Both the position numbers and the translations under genes were made by a program. 64,000 bases of DNA. Origin: Rosa chinensis (Eukaryota; Streptophyta; Magnoliopsida; Rosales; Rosaceae). The notes under the pieces are model-generated. The model searched no databases. It was not told where the DNA came from and saw only the letters and a program-made list of their open reading frames with translations. The stretch lies in contig NC_037094.1 in the NCBI RefSeq assembly GCF_002994745.2, forward strand, positions 19,879,001 to 19,943,000, given 5' to 3'. Shown here in pieces: positions 13,800 to 26,089 of this stretch (the stretch's first letter is position 1; the number at the start of each line of letters is the position of its first letter).

Positions 13800-14945
13800 T
13801 GTCCGTTAAATAAGAAAGTAGGGTCCTTGACTCAAAGCCTTCAAAATCAACTAAAATTGTCTCACTTACACTAGCAACAAATTTTTATTCTCACCAACTC
13901 AATTTAACATAAAAGACAATTTTACCCTTAGCCTAATTAAACAATTACATTATGTTGTGGAATCCGATCAGACTCTCTCTCTCTCTCTCTCTCTCTCCCC
14001 CCCCCCCCTCCCTCCCGCGTCTCTCTGGTTCTCAATTTCGAGCGAATTAGGGAAAAACACATATCGAAAATGGAAGAACATTGTGGGCAATCGTCGTATT
14101 GCCGACTCTGATTTTTTCAGTGGCACTAAGGTCGATACATGTGAGTGTTGACCTTGCTCATGTCGCCTTTAGCCTTTAAGCACCAACAATCTGGACCCAG
14201 GCTTCTGGAGGCTCAAATCCAAATCAACGAGACTCTGAAGCTGGCCTCGGTGGGCCCCGGGAACAATACGGCGACGGCGCTGTCTTCGTTGCTGAGTGTC
14301 GACGGGAAGGAAGATTTACGTCAGCGGCATGCCACATGAGGCCGATGCTGAGAAATTGAGGGCTTTGTTTGGGAGATTTGGGGAAATTGAGACCGGGCTG
14401 ATGGGTTTCGATTCACAGACCGGAAAATCGAGAGGGTTTGCTTTGTTCTTGTATAAGAGTGTGGAAGGTGCGAATAAGGCACTTGAGGAACCGGTGATAG
14501 TGTTTGAAGGGCACCAATTGAACTGCCAGAAGGCCACCGAGGGTTCGAAGAACAAGAATGCAGTGGCGCCCAGATCATTTTATGGGTGCCCAAATCTTTT
14601 TTTTTTTTTTTTTTGTAAACTATGGATAGAAGGAAAGGAAAAAAGAAAAAAAAAAAACGTTTATTATCTTGTAATAAAGGGCTATTGGGAATAAGTAATA
14701 GAGATCTGTTAAAGGTCTATTGGGGGGTAATAAATGTTTTGAATTGATGTAATCTTCTCGTTTTTTTCTTTAATCAAAGTTTTATTTATCTAATTTTAGG
14801 GAGATTAATTTCTATTCCGGCCACTCAAAGGTCTGTTGAGGGCCAATAAATGTTTTGAATTGATGTAATCTCCTTGTTTTTTTCCTTAATCAAAGTTTTA
14901 TTTATCTAATTTTAGGGAGATTTGTTTCTATTCCGACGACTGAAA
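13800..14945 (+). mobile_element. MULE copy A carrying an RRM gene fragment
   Basis: Its left part (about 13830-13950, including TTTTTATTCTCACCAACTCA) matches the complement of 45130-45280. Its right part (14720-14940, a roughly 115-bp unit present twice, with TTTATCTAATTTTAGGGAGA) matches the complement of 44350-44450. It is therefore an inverted second copy of the element at 43888-45290. A (CT)n(C)n tract lies at 13973-14010. The right end is not seen; a different repeat starts near 14946. Assignment to MULEs is by similarity of the ends to other MULE-like units here and is provisional. Confidence 0.6.
14163..14560 (+). pseudogene. UBA2-like hnRNP fragment (linker and RRM2), frameshifted
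   Basis: From about 14299 the frame reads RKIYVSGMPHEADAEKL, then FGRFGEIETGLMGFD and GKSRGFALFLYKS. These are the RNP2/RNP1-type signatures of an RNA recognition motif, followed by ALEEP and GHQLNCQKATEG as in the second RRM of plant UBP1-associated protein 2a/b. Upstream, LASVGPGNNTATALSS resembles the end of RRM1 and the inter-RRM linker, but it lies in another frame, with the switch near 14300. The sequence breaks at a poly-T after about 14590. It lacks a first RRM and C-terminal region and sits inside a transposon copy, so it is a captured or retained pseudogene fragment. Confidence 0.75.
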
Positions 14946-15195
14946 AGTCGATTTTAGTTTATGGGTCGCAATGTATCCTTAAATGAGTCATTTGATCCAA
15001 CATGACACGACCTATTTATTAAATGAGATAAGCGGGTTGGAAACGGGTAACCCGTTTAGTAAATAGGTTGGGTTTGAGTTTAAATTTTCGACACAATTAT
15101 TAAATGGGTTGGGTTTGGGTTTGTCTCTTGTGACACGACAAATGCCTTGACCCAACAAGAACCCAACCCGACACGACCTATTGACAGCCCTAATT
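14946..15195. repeat. hAT-like terminal remnant
   Basis: The segment is rich in GGGTTGGGTTTGGGTTTG and ACCCAACCCGACACGACC motifs and ends CCTATTGACAGCCCTA. The complement of that end, TAGGGCTGTCAATAGG, is a terminus frequent in plant hAT-type repeats. The left boundary and target duplication are not clear. Confidence 0.4.
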
Positions 15196-18189
15196 AGGCC
15201 GTCCCAAGATTTAATATACATCATGCATCCCATTCTTGTTCAACTATAAAATAGCAATTGTTTGCCTTAAAGCCTACCGCTTGAAAATGAGCTAATAAAA
15301 AATAAGCTGGTGTGTGGAGGTTTCTACATACTGCCTTCATGAAAATTTTCTAATTCCACCGCGTCTTTGTCATACATCATTTTATACATACCAGTCGTTA
15401 CATTACATTGCCAGAAAAAAAAATACTAATTGTATTAACACTTTTTGCTCACTTGCATTTTCTCGTTCTTCCATGAAAACCCAAATTTATAGATAACAGA
15501 TACCTGGACAGGGATTATTAATAGAAGACACTGAAGACAGGTTCCAGCACAAACCTTACTTAACTAACCAATTTATCCTCAATTTATTCATGTCTTTCTC
15601 CTTATCGTACAAGCAAGAGGCAGTAGGAGAGCTCACTGTTAAAATTAATGATAAAAAGTTTACAATAAAATTTATCTGGTGGCTCGAAACCACTTCTCTT
15701 ACATGTTTATCGTGTATAAAGGAACCTTTAATTTGTGTATGCATGCTAATTCCATGCGCGATGTAGCTTTTTTGTTTCTTTGTCCTTTTTAGTTTGCTTT
15801 TCCTTGGCCGTCAAATAAATATTTCAAACTAAATCTTTAGGAAAATCGAGGAGTAGTAGCACTCATTCAAGTGTGTGTCTCAGATTCTCAGGCTCATTTC
15901 CCTTTCAACCTGTTTGTTAATGGCCTGATACAGTTTAAAAAACTTTGAAGTAAGTTTGAATGAGGCATTCGTGATGGGTCTGTAAAAGGCCGCTGAACTT
16001 TACAACCTTTTTCCCCATTACCACACATTTAATGTTCTAGCTTCTTGCATACGAGTTATGTACAGGACCCATTCTCATTTGTAAGTGATCGAGTGAATGC
16101 ATTCATATGAATCATCATGAATGAATAATACCAACAACACTTTAAATTTTTCTGGGGAAGAGGAAATCCAATGAGAGCATTTATGGGAAAGATGCGATGG
16201 TTCTGGAATTATGATCTTCAGGATCTATAACCCTAACAAAAGAAAAACAATGGTAAATATATAGGGGAAGTGGGCGATTATCTTTTTTCAAAGAAAGTTA
16301 CAGGTTAGCTCTAGAGCTAGCTAGGTGGCTTTGCAAAATATGTAACAAAAACCCTAGAGATATGTAGAGGATCAGAGAAAGATTCTTACCAAAATAGCTA
16401 AAAAAGAAGCCAGAAAAGAAATGCAGAAATAAATATAGGAAAGGACAAAGGTGGTAAGGAGGGCCTGGCAATGTAGCTACTGAGATATATGTTTCTTACT
16501 GACTACTTAAATACGTATCTGTCTGCGCTGTGCGTAAGACGAGGGAGATTGAGTGGTCAAATCACTGAACGTATACAGAATTCCAGTACTAGCTAGGCCT
16601 TTATTTATATTAGAAATTAGTCATTTTACAGAATTAGAAAATTTTGGCATTATTATGAGTCATGTATGATTGTGTTATGATGGACTGACGGAGTTAGTGG
16701 GGTTGATCATCACGGGGTGAGGATAGGAAAGGAAGATAGATCGAGGAGAGCCCTGTGGAGGCGGAGAAGGAGGCGGAGGCCAAAATAAAGAGGGGAGGGG
16801 AAGGGCTTATTGTCCGGGAGGTATAGAAGAGAGTCATGGAGTTATTTTGGGGGTGGGTTCGGAAATTGAGGCAGAAAGAAATTTGAAAACCAACTGCACC
16901 GCAAGAGTGAAGACAACACCCTCTTTAAGTTCTGAAAACAACAGATGAGTGTTGTGTGTGTGTGTGTGTGTGTGTGTGAAAGCAATATCACCCCCATGCA
17001 CACGTCCCTTTCTAGCTCCTCTCCCCCACATCTGCCGCCTCTCTCTCTCTCTCCCCCCCTCTCTCTCTCTGAGCTAGCTAAGCAGCTTAGCTATGGCATC
17101 GGGAATGCCAACCACATATCTATGTTATTATCCCACAATTAACACCATGCGCATGTTAGACTTATCTTTACTCTTTAGTCTTTAGTACTCATCTATGCTT
17201 ATGCATGTGGAATATGTTATAATCATGGACATGGATGATGACTCATGTACATTGATAGATAGATACATGGTGGAGTTACATGACCATAGACATCGGATGA
17301 GTTCTTCATAAATGGCCGTTGGTGATATTCTGTGGTGTTTCTTGATAAATTTTTAACTCTAGTCAAATCTCAAACTTAGGCTCTAGTACTAGTAACTTTT
17401 AACAGAAAATTCTTTTATACATCGACAGTGAAAGTGAAGCAGTATCTATTAGTTAATTCCGAACTATGATATTTGTAGTTAATTTTTTTTTAATAACAAA
17501 AAAATGCATTTGATGTAATTCGGTTGTTCAATCATGTTGGTGTAAGTACATGTCAGTACTTTAAATCTTCTCCCACTTTTAATCTAAATTTTTTATTTTT
17601 GTAACATCTAAGCATTCGTTGCTATATACTACCATTCTAGTGTACCTAGATGTACACAATATTTCTTTTAGCTATGTTGGATAATTTGTACTCGCTTTGT
17701 AAAAGAAATTGAGAAAAAAAAAAAAGAATCTCAATAAGTTAAGTCTTAGAGAATTAACAATGTATAACAAATTAACATCTCAGCTCTTTACATTCAGTCT
17801 CGGTAAACACACAAAGAGGCTAGTATGCAAACAAAATAGATACAGAATAGAGGTCAGAATGATGGTTCATGGTTAGAAACTAGCCAAGAATGAGAACTTA
17901 AAATCTCATATTTATGACGTTTTGAAATCTAGAAAATGGTATCATGTTAGACGATCAGGCTAACTCCACAGAATTTTTGAAGTTTGAAGGTTTTGAGGAA
18001 ATGAGGAAATAATAATAACTGGGCCATGTAAATCAACAGAACATATACAGTAAATAAAAAATAACACACACCACCAATAAATAGAGGGGAGAGATTGGAA
18101 GGGTCTCTGGTTCCCAGCACAGCTCTCTTATATCTAGTAGACCAAATAGATCTCGCTTGATCCCTATCTGTCTTTCTCTCTCTTTGTTT
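15196..18189. other. Intergenic region upstream of the YABBY gene
   Basis: No coding sequence is recognised. It contains a (GT)n tract at 16953-16978 and CT-rich runs at 17039-17070, and otherwise unique-looking AT-rich DNA. It presumably includes the YABBY promoter. The likely 5' untranslated region lies at roughly 18180-18359, with pyrimidine-rich CTTTCTCTCTCTTTG at 18172-18186. Confidence 0.5.
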
Positions 18190-18359
18190 CACACCTTTCT
18201 TTCACAACTCATAATCAAAGAAAGAAAGAATTGTAAAAAAGCAGATCCAAGGTGGTGGTTAAGCTGTCATCCGTCAATCAATCAATCAAACCCCAAAGAG
18301 AGACCAATCATCAATCACCAATCAAATTTATAAAAGAAAAGAGAGGAAAAGGAATCATC

Positions 18360-19921
18360 ATGTCATCCTCTAATTCTGCTGCTTCAACCTTGTCCCTTGA
18401 CCACCTTGCTCCTTCCGAGCAGCTCTGCTATGTCCATTGCAACATTTGCGACACTGTCCTTGCGGTAAACCCCACCTACATATTTACTCTTTTGACCCTC
18501 TCATCCTTGGTTTCTTCTGTTAATCTCTCCCATTATGCTGTTTAGGCTTAGTTTTGGGGGCTGTTTTGCACTTTAATTTGGTTTTATGTTCTGCTTATGT
18601 TTCTGGTTTGATATATGCAGGTGAGTGTACCTTGCACAAGTTTGTTTAAGACTGTGACGGTCCGATGTGGCCACTGCACCAACCTGCTTCCGGTGAACAT
18701 GCGCGGGTTGCTTCTGCCTTCCCCCAATCAGTTTCATCATCTTGGTCACTCCTTCTTCTCCCAGACTAATTCCCATAATAACCTTCTGGTACATATATAT
18801 ATATATATATATGTATATCTGAATTACCTTTTGATATAGTTGATTCTATGTATGAACATACTTGGTAGATTAACCATGAATATTGTGCATCAGGATCAGG
18901 AGATTCCAATGAATCCAACCCCAAACTTTCTGATGAACAATCAAACTAGCAGCCTGAATGACTTTGCTGTAAGACCAAGAGGAGGAGTAGTTGATGAGCT
19001 CCCAAGGCCCCCAGTTATAAACAGACGTGAGCTACTTCCTTCCTTAATTATACACATCCTTTTACTTTTGATCTTATTCTGTCTTAATTACATAGCCCTA
19101 GTGCTTAGTTTAGATGGTGATATATAATTTCGTCAAGAAGCTATGATAGTTCCCTCATGTCTGGTTTCATTTTGGTGCTCACTGAAAAGTGCATCTCAGC
19201 TCCAAATAGAAAATAATTCTTATTTTGACCACTTTTTCTCCTTCCCCTCTAATCCCTGAAATTATGAATTTTGTATCTGGTAGAGGAGGAGGAGGAAATC
19301 AAGCTCTCAGAGTTGTAATCGAACCCGTCTATGCTAGCTTCCATTTCAGGGAAGATTTCAGTAGCTAGATAGTATCTTTGCTTTCCTCAACATTTTTTTG
19401 TTGACAAACCAAACAAATGAAAATTCTTGACAGACCTTCGTTTCTTCATCAGTCTTTGTAAACATTCAAGAAATTGTGCATAGGAACAATCTACTAAGCT
19501 GAGACGTGATGTGTCCAAAGCTTATGTACATACTTGACAAGACCGTTCCGATGTTTTATCTTTTCTATTTTGCACGCTTAAAGTGTAATAGGAATGACAC
19601 TATTCCGAAAAAGGGTGTAGCATTTTTCAACGTTTATGAACATTACCTGGCCTCATTAACCATGTTTAAGTCCTTTCTGGTATAAAACCCCGGAAATGTA
19701 GAAGGCGGGCAAAGATTTGTTGGACAACTCTCCCTGCGTTTATAGTTACTTGAAAACGTTATAGATTGCTCGATCATAAGTACTTATGAGGTAGCTAGGT
19801 TATGATGATGATTAATTTACAATGTTTCTGTCTTTGAATGCCATATTGTTCAGCTCCGGAGAAGAGACAGAGAGTCCCCTCAGCCTACAACCGCTTCATC
19901 AAGTGAGTAATCATGATCATC

Positions 19922-19956
<35 letters not shown>

Positions 19957-20519
19957 ACGCACACAGACACACATTTTAGTTATTTGTAATATTGAAATTA
20001 TTAACAATAATTATTGCCAAGAAATATTGAAGCAATAACATGAATGGTCCATTGTATCTGATGATATCTTTAAATGTGTATATATGATTGATTCTGCAGA
20101 GACGAGATCCAACGCATCAAGTCTGTGAATCCTGATATATCCCATAGAGAAGCCTTCAGCGCAGCTGCTAAGAATGTAATATTTGCTTTTTTCATAAATT
20201 AAATTGATTTCCTGGCCAGGCTTTTGTTTCTTTCCCTTCGTCTTTACCAAATTAGCTAGTAGCTTACCAGCTAGGGTTTCTGGAATTTTTGTGATTCCAA
20301 TAGTACTTACTCCTCTTTGACATGTGTGGGGTCACTTGATATGTGAACATCTTGATAGTTTTGTTTCTTTTACTGCATGTTTGACAGTGGGCCCACTTTC
20401 CACACATTCACTTTGGTCTCATGCCTGACCAGAACACTGTGAAGAAGACAAATGTGCGCCAACAGGTAATTACTTGCTTAAAGCCTTAAACCCCATCCTC
20501 ATGCATTACCATTAACCCT

Positions 20520-20597
<78 letters not shown>

Positions 20598-20794
20598 GTT
20601 AAAGTCGAAATACATTACGACGAAGATCCCCTAAAAATCTCAATAATACGACTCTAGCTCATCTTCTAATTAATAATGCGATATTGACTAGTTTGATGGA
20701 TGATGTACAGGAAGCTGGAGAGGACGTTCTGATGAAAGATCACAATGGATTTTTCGCTGCTGCTAATAATAATGTGCGGGTCTCTCCTTACTGA
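18360..20794 (+). CDS. YAB1: YABBY transcription factor, FILAMENTOUS FLOWER/YAB3 clade
   Basis: Seven coding exons join in frame to 230 codons: 18360-18464, 18621-18788, 18894-19026, 19854-19902, 20100-20175, 20388-20465, 20711-20794. All introns are GT-AG. The N-terminal C2C2 zinc finger (about residues 20-60) contains CNIC and CGHC and the block [17 protein letters not shown]. The HMG-like YABBY domain (about residues 135-185) contains [15 protein letters not shown], then [12 protein letters not shown] and FPHIHFGL, and is intact. The C-terminus (KKTNVRQQ...MKDHNGFF...RVSPY) is diagnostic for the FIL/YAB1/YAB3 clade rather than YAB2, YAB5, INO or CRC. Known family role: nuclear DNA-binding regulator of abaxial fate and lamina growth in leaves and floral organs. 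The start is the methionine at 18360; an upstream in-frame Met at 18252 would add a non-conserved extension. Exon count and residue spacing are as expected for the family. Confidence 0.96.
19923..19953. repeat. (TC)n microsatellite in YABBY intron 4
   Basis: A CT/TC dinucleotide tract just downstream of the exon 4 donor site, followed by a short CA-rich stretch. Confidence 0.95.
20522..20594. repeat. (CT)n microsatellite in YABBY intron 6
   Basis: About 70 bp of CT dinucleotides inside the intron between the YABBY-domain exon and the last exon. It is likely length-polymorphic. Confidence 0.97.
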
Positions 20795-23700
20795 GTAAGC
20801 TAGCTAATGTTGCTAGCTGCCCTGCTTCAGCTTCGGCCTTCATTACCTGTTTGATATGTAGTAGTACTGCGTGGTGGGAGAAAGATCCCAGATGCTTAAT
20901 TATGTTTGTTGTTAATTATGCTTAAGAACTACTAGCTTTAATTAGTTAATTTCTTCGCAATCTATATGATAATTAACGCTACTGATGGTCGGTCTTTAAT
21001 GTTGTTGAATTGTTGATAACTGTTAAATTAGGTTGGAAAAAAGTTGTATTTTGATGAGTACGTACTCCATCCTTAATATATTATGTTATTATCCTATGAA
21101 TGATCAACCAACTACGTACCCTAATTAATTTCCATGCATCTCATTATATATATATATATATATATCCCTGATTAGACATGTTTGCTTTCTTCCTTCACAT
21201 TATCATGTCGCACATACATAGTATTAGTAAGATCAATCATAGTTAGTCTCAATTAAATTTACTGAAAATGAAATATGTTGGGGATTTATCATCTCCATCG
21301 TTGCCATTCTCCTCTATTGGTCACTCAACGAAGTTCGGCAATGCGCGCTGGTTCTTCAAATTCCATAGATAACTACTATTTTACGTTATTGGATGAACTG
21401 ATCAATCATGTTCAAATATTTCAGTCAGAACATAGTGCATGGATGTCAGTCATTTAAACCATTTTACGTGGAGTGAATCATCTGGATGGTCACTCCCGCG
21501 CGGTAACTTTTGACAGAAGTGATATTTCTGTTTAGAAATAAAATGCTTTAGAGGATGAGCAACATGTTTTCTACATAATATCGCATATTATAGGCTGACA
21601 TAGTTAAACTGATACTCTTAAAATCCAGCAAATAATATTGTATCCATGGGAATAGGAAACATGTGGGCCGTGTGGCTATGTTTGAAACAGTTGGTTTCTC
21701 TTTATATGAAGAACCAGAAATTGCAGGGATCCTGCGTTGGTTTGTCTCCTTGGGTTCACAGAAGACTTTATAACTATGTCCTTTCGAAGTGCATCTGGTT
21801 CCTTAGGTCTTCAATCAATACGTGCTGGGGAAGGCCAAGCATTTACTTGATCAAAGTTAAAATTTACACCCAAATTGCCTAGTGAGGACATGTATGTCCC
21901 AGCAGATACAAATAAGCACCCTAACTGACAGGTCCCTTCCCTCCCAAAGTACTTCTAATTTCAATCTCAATTTCAAATTACAGTTTACGTACTACTGCAA
22001 GTTGCATTGATCGAATAAGAAAACACAAGTCATATTTGACGCCGGCTTTCACATCACGAAGGCAGAGGCGAACAAAAACAATGGGGTATGCAAACTTACT
22101 GAGTGCATTCACATTAATCACGCGTCCATAGTGTTTCACTTGAATTGTTCTTCTTCTTTTCATCTTCTTGATTTCTTGTGGTCAAGTTTATGTTGACCAA
22201 CTCTTGGTAGATATATATTTTGTTCAATTTTTATCATAGATAATATATAAATAAATACACACACAAGGGACCGATGGTAGGGTATATGAGACAAAGATAG
22301 CCCATAATTTATTTATTTATTTATTATTATTTTTTTTTTAAAGCAGAAGACGAAGCTAAAATAACGTATGTCTTTGATGAGTCAAACAACTATAAGATCC
22401 TAGATGAACTATACAAAGAATCCTTTTAGAAAAGAAGCAGTCCCTCCACCTAGATTGGACAACAAGAACCAGAACTCCTTAATTATTTCTCATTACAATG
22501 GGGTTGTCTATAGTACTTGGATGTTTATCATACACTCATTTACATCTAATTAAACCAAAATTACAATTTAGTTGAACCAAATTTACAACATTGACAACAA
22601 AATTATCACATTTGTTTTACACAATTACATATAATTGAACCAAGTTACCACATCGACAACAATTTGTTCATAAACTTGTAAAAATATCGTAGGTGGAGTA
22701 ATTACCTTTAATAGAACTAAAATTACCCAAAAAATAACTCTATTTACCACAATGACAACAAAATTGTTGTCAAATCTGTAATTGAGTGTATCACATGCAT
22801 GCAAGTACTGTAGAATTTCCCCATTACAATTTAAAACAAATCAAAAATAGTTGTACAAACCCGAAATACATTTTGTTTTACAAGGACTTCAGAAAACTTT
22901 GGAGGAACATATGATCTGGAGCCACAAACAATTACTTAGGATGTGCGTACATCGAAATAATATGTCAAGCAACAGACTGTCAGGTACACTCCTCTACGTT
23001 TCCCACATACTGTATATGCACAATTCCCCCAAAACTACATGCATGTCTTTGTAGAGGCAGTGGACAGATCCAAGTGCGCACTTTATTTTGGTCCACAATT
23101 GTAGTTGGGTCAACATAAGAAGGAAGCTTTATATATAACAGGTATAAGCGTGACAAGCAAAGTGAAGCATTCGAGTAGGAATATGCGCATAGGATGCGAT
23201 GCGACCATTACCAAAAGGTGAGATTTGACTTGTCCTCTCTCATTCAAAAAATATAAGGTCCCAAGTAACAGCAAATTAAAGAGGCTGAAAACACATGAAG
23301 ACGTGAAAGAAAAACCCTGCAAATCTCTTTTCAAATAAAAAAGCTGGGGCTCTCCATCTGAATCTGTTCCTCCATTTTACCTCAAAAAGCTCCATCTTAC
23401 CTGCAAAATGCAACCTTCGACCCCAACATTGCAACAAACCCCATGCAGCAGCAGCACTCCCCGCCCAGCTCTTAGCTTTCGAGAAAGCATATATGTATAA
23501 TGTTTGCATTTAGCATATTAAAAGAAGCGTCCATAATTACCAAGTTATGATGCCAATTGCCAAGAACATTGAAGACTCCCACATTGCTCAAAGAAATTAA
23601 GAAAATATTAACAGAAAAGAGGGGGAAAAAGAGTTTATACTTTTGCCTTTTCATATATTTGTTCCCATCCACATCATAGAAAGCAGTCGACTGGTGTTTC

Positions 23701-24041
23701 AAAGTCGATACAACTATAATTTGTGTCATATTTTGTCTCTTAAACAGCGTGTTTTGCTACGTAGTTAAAGATATAATAACAGGTCCATCCAAAACTAGTT
23801 TTCAATTATTGGAGCGCGCAATAGCACAACATATGTTTGAGTACTGTTGTGATCATATATTGAAGCCATGCCATATATGAAGTGAAATGTTTATCTTTAA
23901 CCACCCTCCTAGATGCCATAGGATGGATGTCAAATTGTCAATGCATGGTGCTTTTATCCCTGATACCAGTTATAGAAGCAGTGATATCATGTACAATAGT
24001 TAATTTGGTTCTTTCTTACATGCATGGTTAGTCGGTGCTTA
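20795..24041. other. Intergenic DNA downstream of the YABBY gene
   Basis: The first few hundred bases are probably the YABBY 3' untranslated region and terminator. The rest has no recognised gene. An (AT)n tract lies near 21143-21166. The stretch 22480-22800 repeats short phrases such as TGAACCAA...TTACAACATTGACAACAAAATT and looks like an old repeat. Confidence 0.5.
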
Positions 24042-24278
24042 GAGCAAGTTCACCCGTTGGGTTAGATATTGTTCACTGTCTTTTGATGTTTGTTTCCACC
24101 CGTTAGGTCTGGGTCACTGGGTCAGTTTTCAAACTAACCTAGAGTGATCCAGGTCAATTTGAAAACTGACCCAGTTACCCATACCTAATGGGTGGAAACA
24201 AACATAAAAATGCAGTGAACATTATCTGACCCAATGATCTAGTGACCTGACCCATTGACCCAACGAGTGAATTTGTTC
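24042..24278. mobile_element. Palindromic PIF/Harbinger-type MITE, 237 bp
   Basis: Flanked by TTA (24039-24041 and 24279-24281), the usual 3-bp Harbinger target duplication. The ends GAGCAAGTTCACCCGTTGGG and the complement of CCCAACGAGTGAATTTGTTC pair. Internal segments also pair, for example GTTTGTTTCCACCCGTTAGG with CCTAATGGGTGGAAACAAAC, so nearly the whole element can fold into one hairpin. Confidence 0.85.
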
Positions 24279-24647
24279 TTAGAGACCTCATATTTATAGA
24301 ATAACACACTCTCATTCATCTTCCCCAGTATCTCTTTATCTTTCTCATCTCTCTCCTTCCTCAGGCTCATTCCATTCTCTCTTGGTTCACAACCAAGTTT
24401 TGAATTTTGGGGTGATATTCTGAAAGGTGGGCTGGAAATGAGGCTTGATTACTTCATTATTTGTTGGGCGTGACCCTCTTGATATACGAGGGGGTTTTGC
24501 ACACTTCCTAGATCCTATTCAAGTTGCTATTATTAGGACGTCAAAAGATAATTAAATATTAACCAAAAAGAAAATATAATTAGAAGACAGGAAAGACTAA
24601 GTACCATTTTATATCCGCTTTGAAGCTTCTAGTTTTTATTAAAATAA

Positions 24648-25475
24648 GGTTTCTATTCATACCTCTAAAATTGGTATTTGGACCTCTCCACTTAATAGAT
24701 CTCTAATTTATTTTTACAAATAACCAATATGCTATCTACACCTCCCTAATTTTTCCAAAATGCCCATTGCCCAATAAAATCAATAAAAGTCTTTTTTTTT
24801 TTTTTAGATTCTATTCATACCTCCAAAATTGGTAAATGGACCTCCTTCAATTTTTGAACAATTCACAATCCTATTATACCTTAAAAAAATATTTAAAAAA
24901 ATCTCCAGGTGGTAGTCTATCTCTTTCACGTAATTTTGTCGCTCCTATTTTATTTCTTTCATTCCATACGTATTTTAGTGTTTCTTCCGTGAACTTGTGC
25001 ATGTGACGTTGACGAGTTACATCAAAAGTTCAAAAGCTAGCTAGGTACTGTAGAACATATGAATGTGCATAATCATCATATGATTTTTCAAAGATCAAAC
25101 ATAAATATTCAAATTTCTACTAGATAACTAAGTATAAATTTCTAAGTAGAAAACTAACAGAAAAGAAGCTAAAACTAGGTATGAATTTCTAACTAGGTAT
25201 TAAGCTTGATAGATTCTGTCTCACCTCTGACTCGGGGAGTAGAATCTCACCACCAAGATTGACGTTTGAGAGATAAAGAATAATTGTTGCTAATGATTTT
25301 AGGGTTTATGTTGGAGGAGAAAGTTTTCTTCAAGTTGAAGACTTATTATTATTATTATTTTTCTCCCATCTTTTGTGTCTCTGTTGGTAATTTGATATAA
25401 GTTGACAAAGTCAACTATTACTTGAAAAAATAGGGAGGTCCAAATACCAATCTTGGATGTATGAATAGAAGCTCC
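24648..25475. mobile_element. TIR element with an extra internal end copy
   Basis: The left end TTTCTATTCATACCTCTAAA, then TTGGTATTTGGACC, is matched in inverse at 25425-25475 (GGTCCAAATACCAATC...GAATAGAAGCTCC). A second direct copy of the left end occurs at 24805-24847 (ATTCTATTCATACCTCCAAA). The flanks TTAAAATAA and CTAAAAAAT are only loosely similar, so the target duplication, and hence the superfamily (possibly MULE), is uncertain. No coding region is seen. Confidence 0.6.
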
Positions 25476-26089
25476 CTAAAAAATAATGGTGCGTGAACTT
25501 TTTAAAAGGTGGGCGTATTGGGGGGTATGCTAGTTTCTTATTCTTGTTTAGAAAAGGATTTTAGGGTGTTACGAGGAACGATTCTTTCAGTCGACCACAT
25601 AAGGGGTGTTTCGTTTTTTTACTGCTTGCTGAACCTAATGAATTAGCTAACCTCGTTCGATTAAAAAAAAAAGTACAATTTAATCTACTAGTATAAGTTT
25701 TTTATTTTTAATGAAATGAGCGTAAGTTTTTTTTTTTTTATAAGTGAGAGGCCGTAAGTTCGACCGAACATAAATAAAAGATTTAGAAAAAAATATTATT
25801 TAGTCTAATGATATTAATCTTTCGTTCGTAATTGAGACTCTGATCGAGAGGTCAAATTCACGGAAGACTAGTTCATTGTCGTTCTCAATTATTTATGTAA
25901 TAAAAAATAAAAAGATTAACAGGCCCTGTACTTTCGTCTTAATGATCTGAATGACTGAATGTGGAGAGTCAAACAATCTCAACGCGGCAGAGGAAGCCGA
26001 AGAATCAGACTTTACATTCCTTTTTCAAGACTTTCCTTCTTATTGGTCTAAATTCTAGTTCTCCCATCCCTCTCAAACTTGTGTGCTTC
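25476..26089. other. Upstream region of the nardilysin-like gene
   Basis: AT-rich DNA with poly-A and poly-T runs and no recognised gene until the peptidase start. An open frame continuous with exon 1 begins at 25961. It would add 43 residues of non-conserved sequence and is more likely 5' untranslated sequence. Confidence 0.5.

Noticed and set aside
25961..26089. Upstream in-frame methionine extending the peptidase by 43 residues
   Set aside because: Homologues begin near MGRCNFSSDD, and the extension has no conserved features or clear targeting signal.
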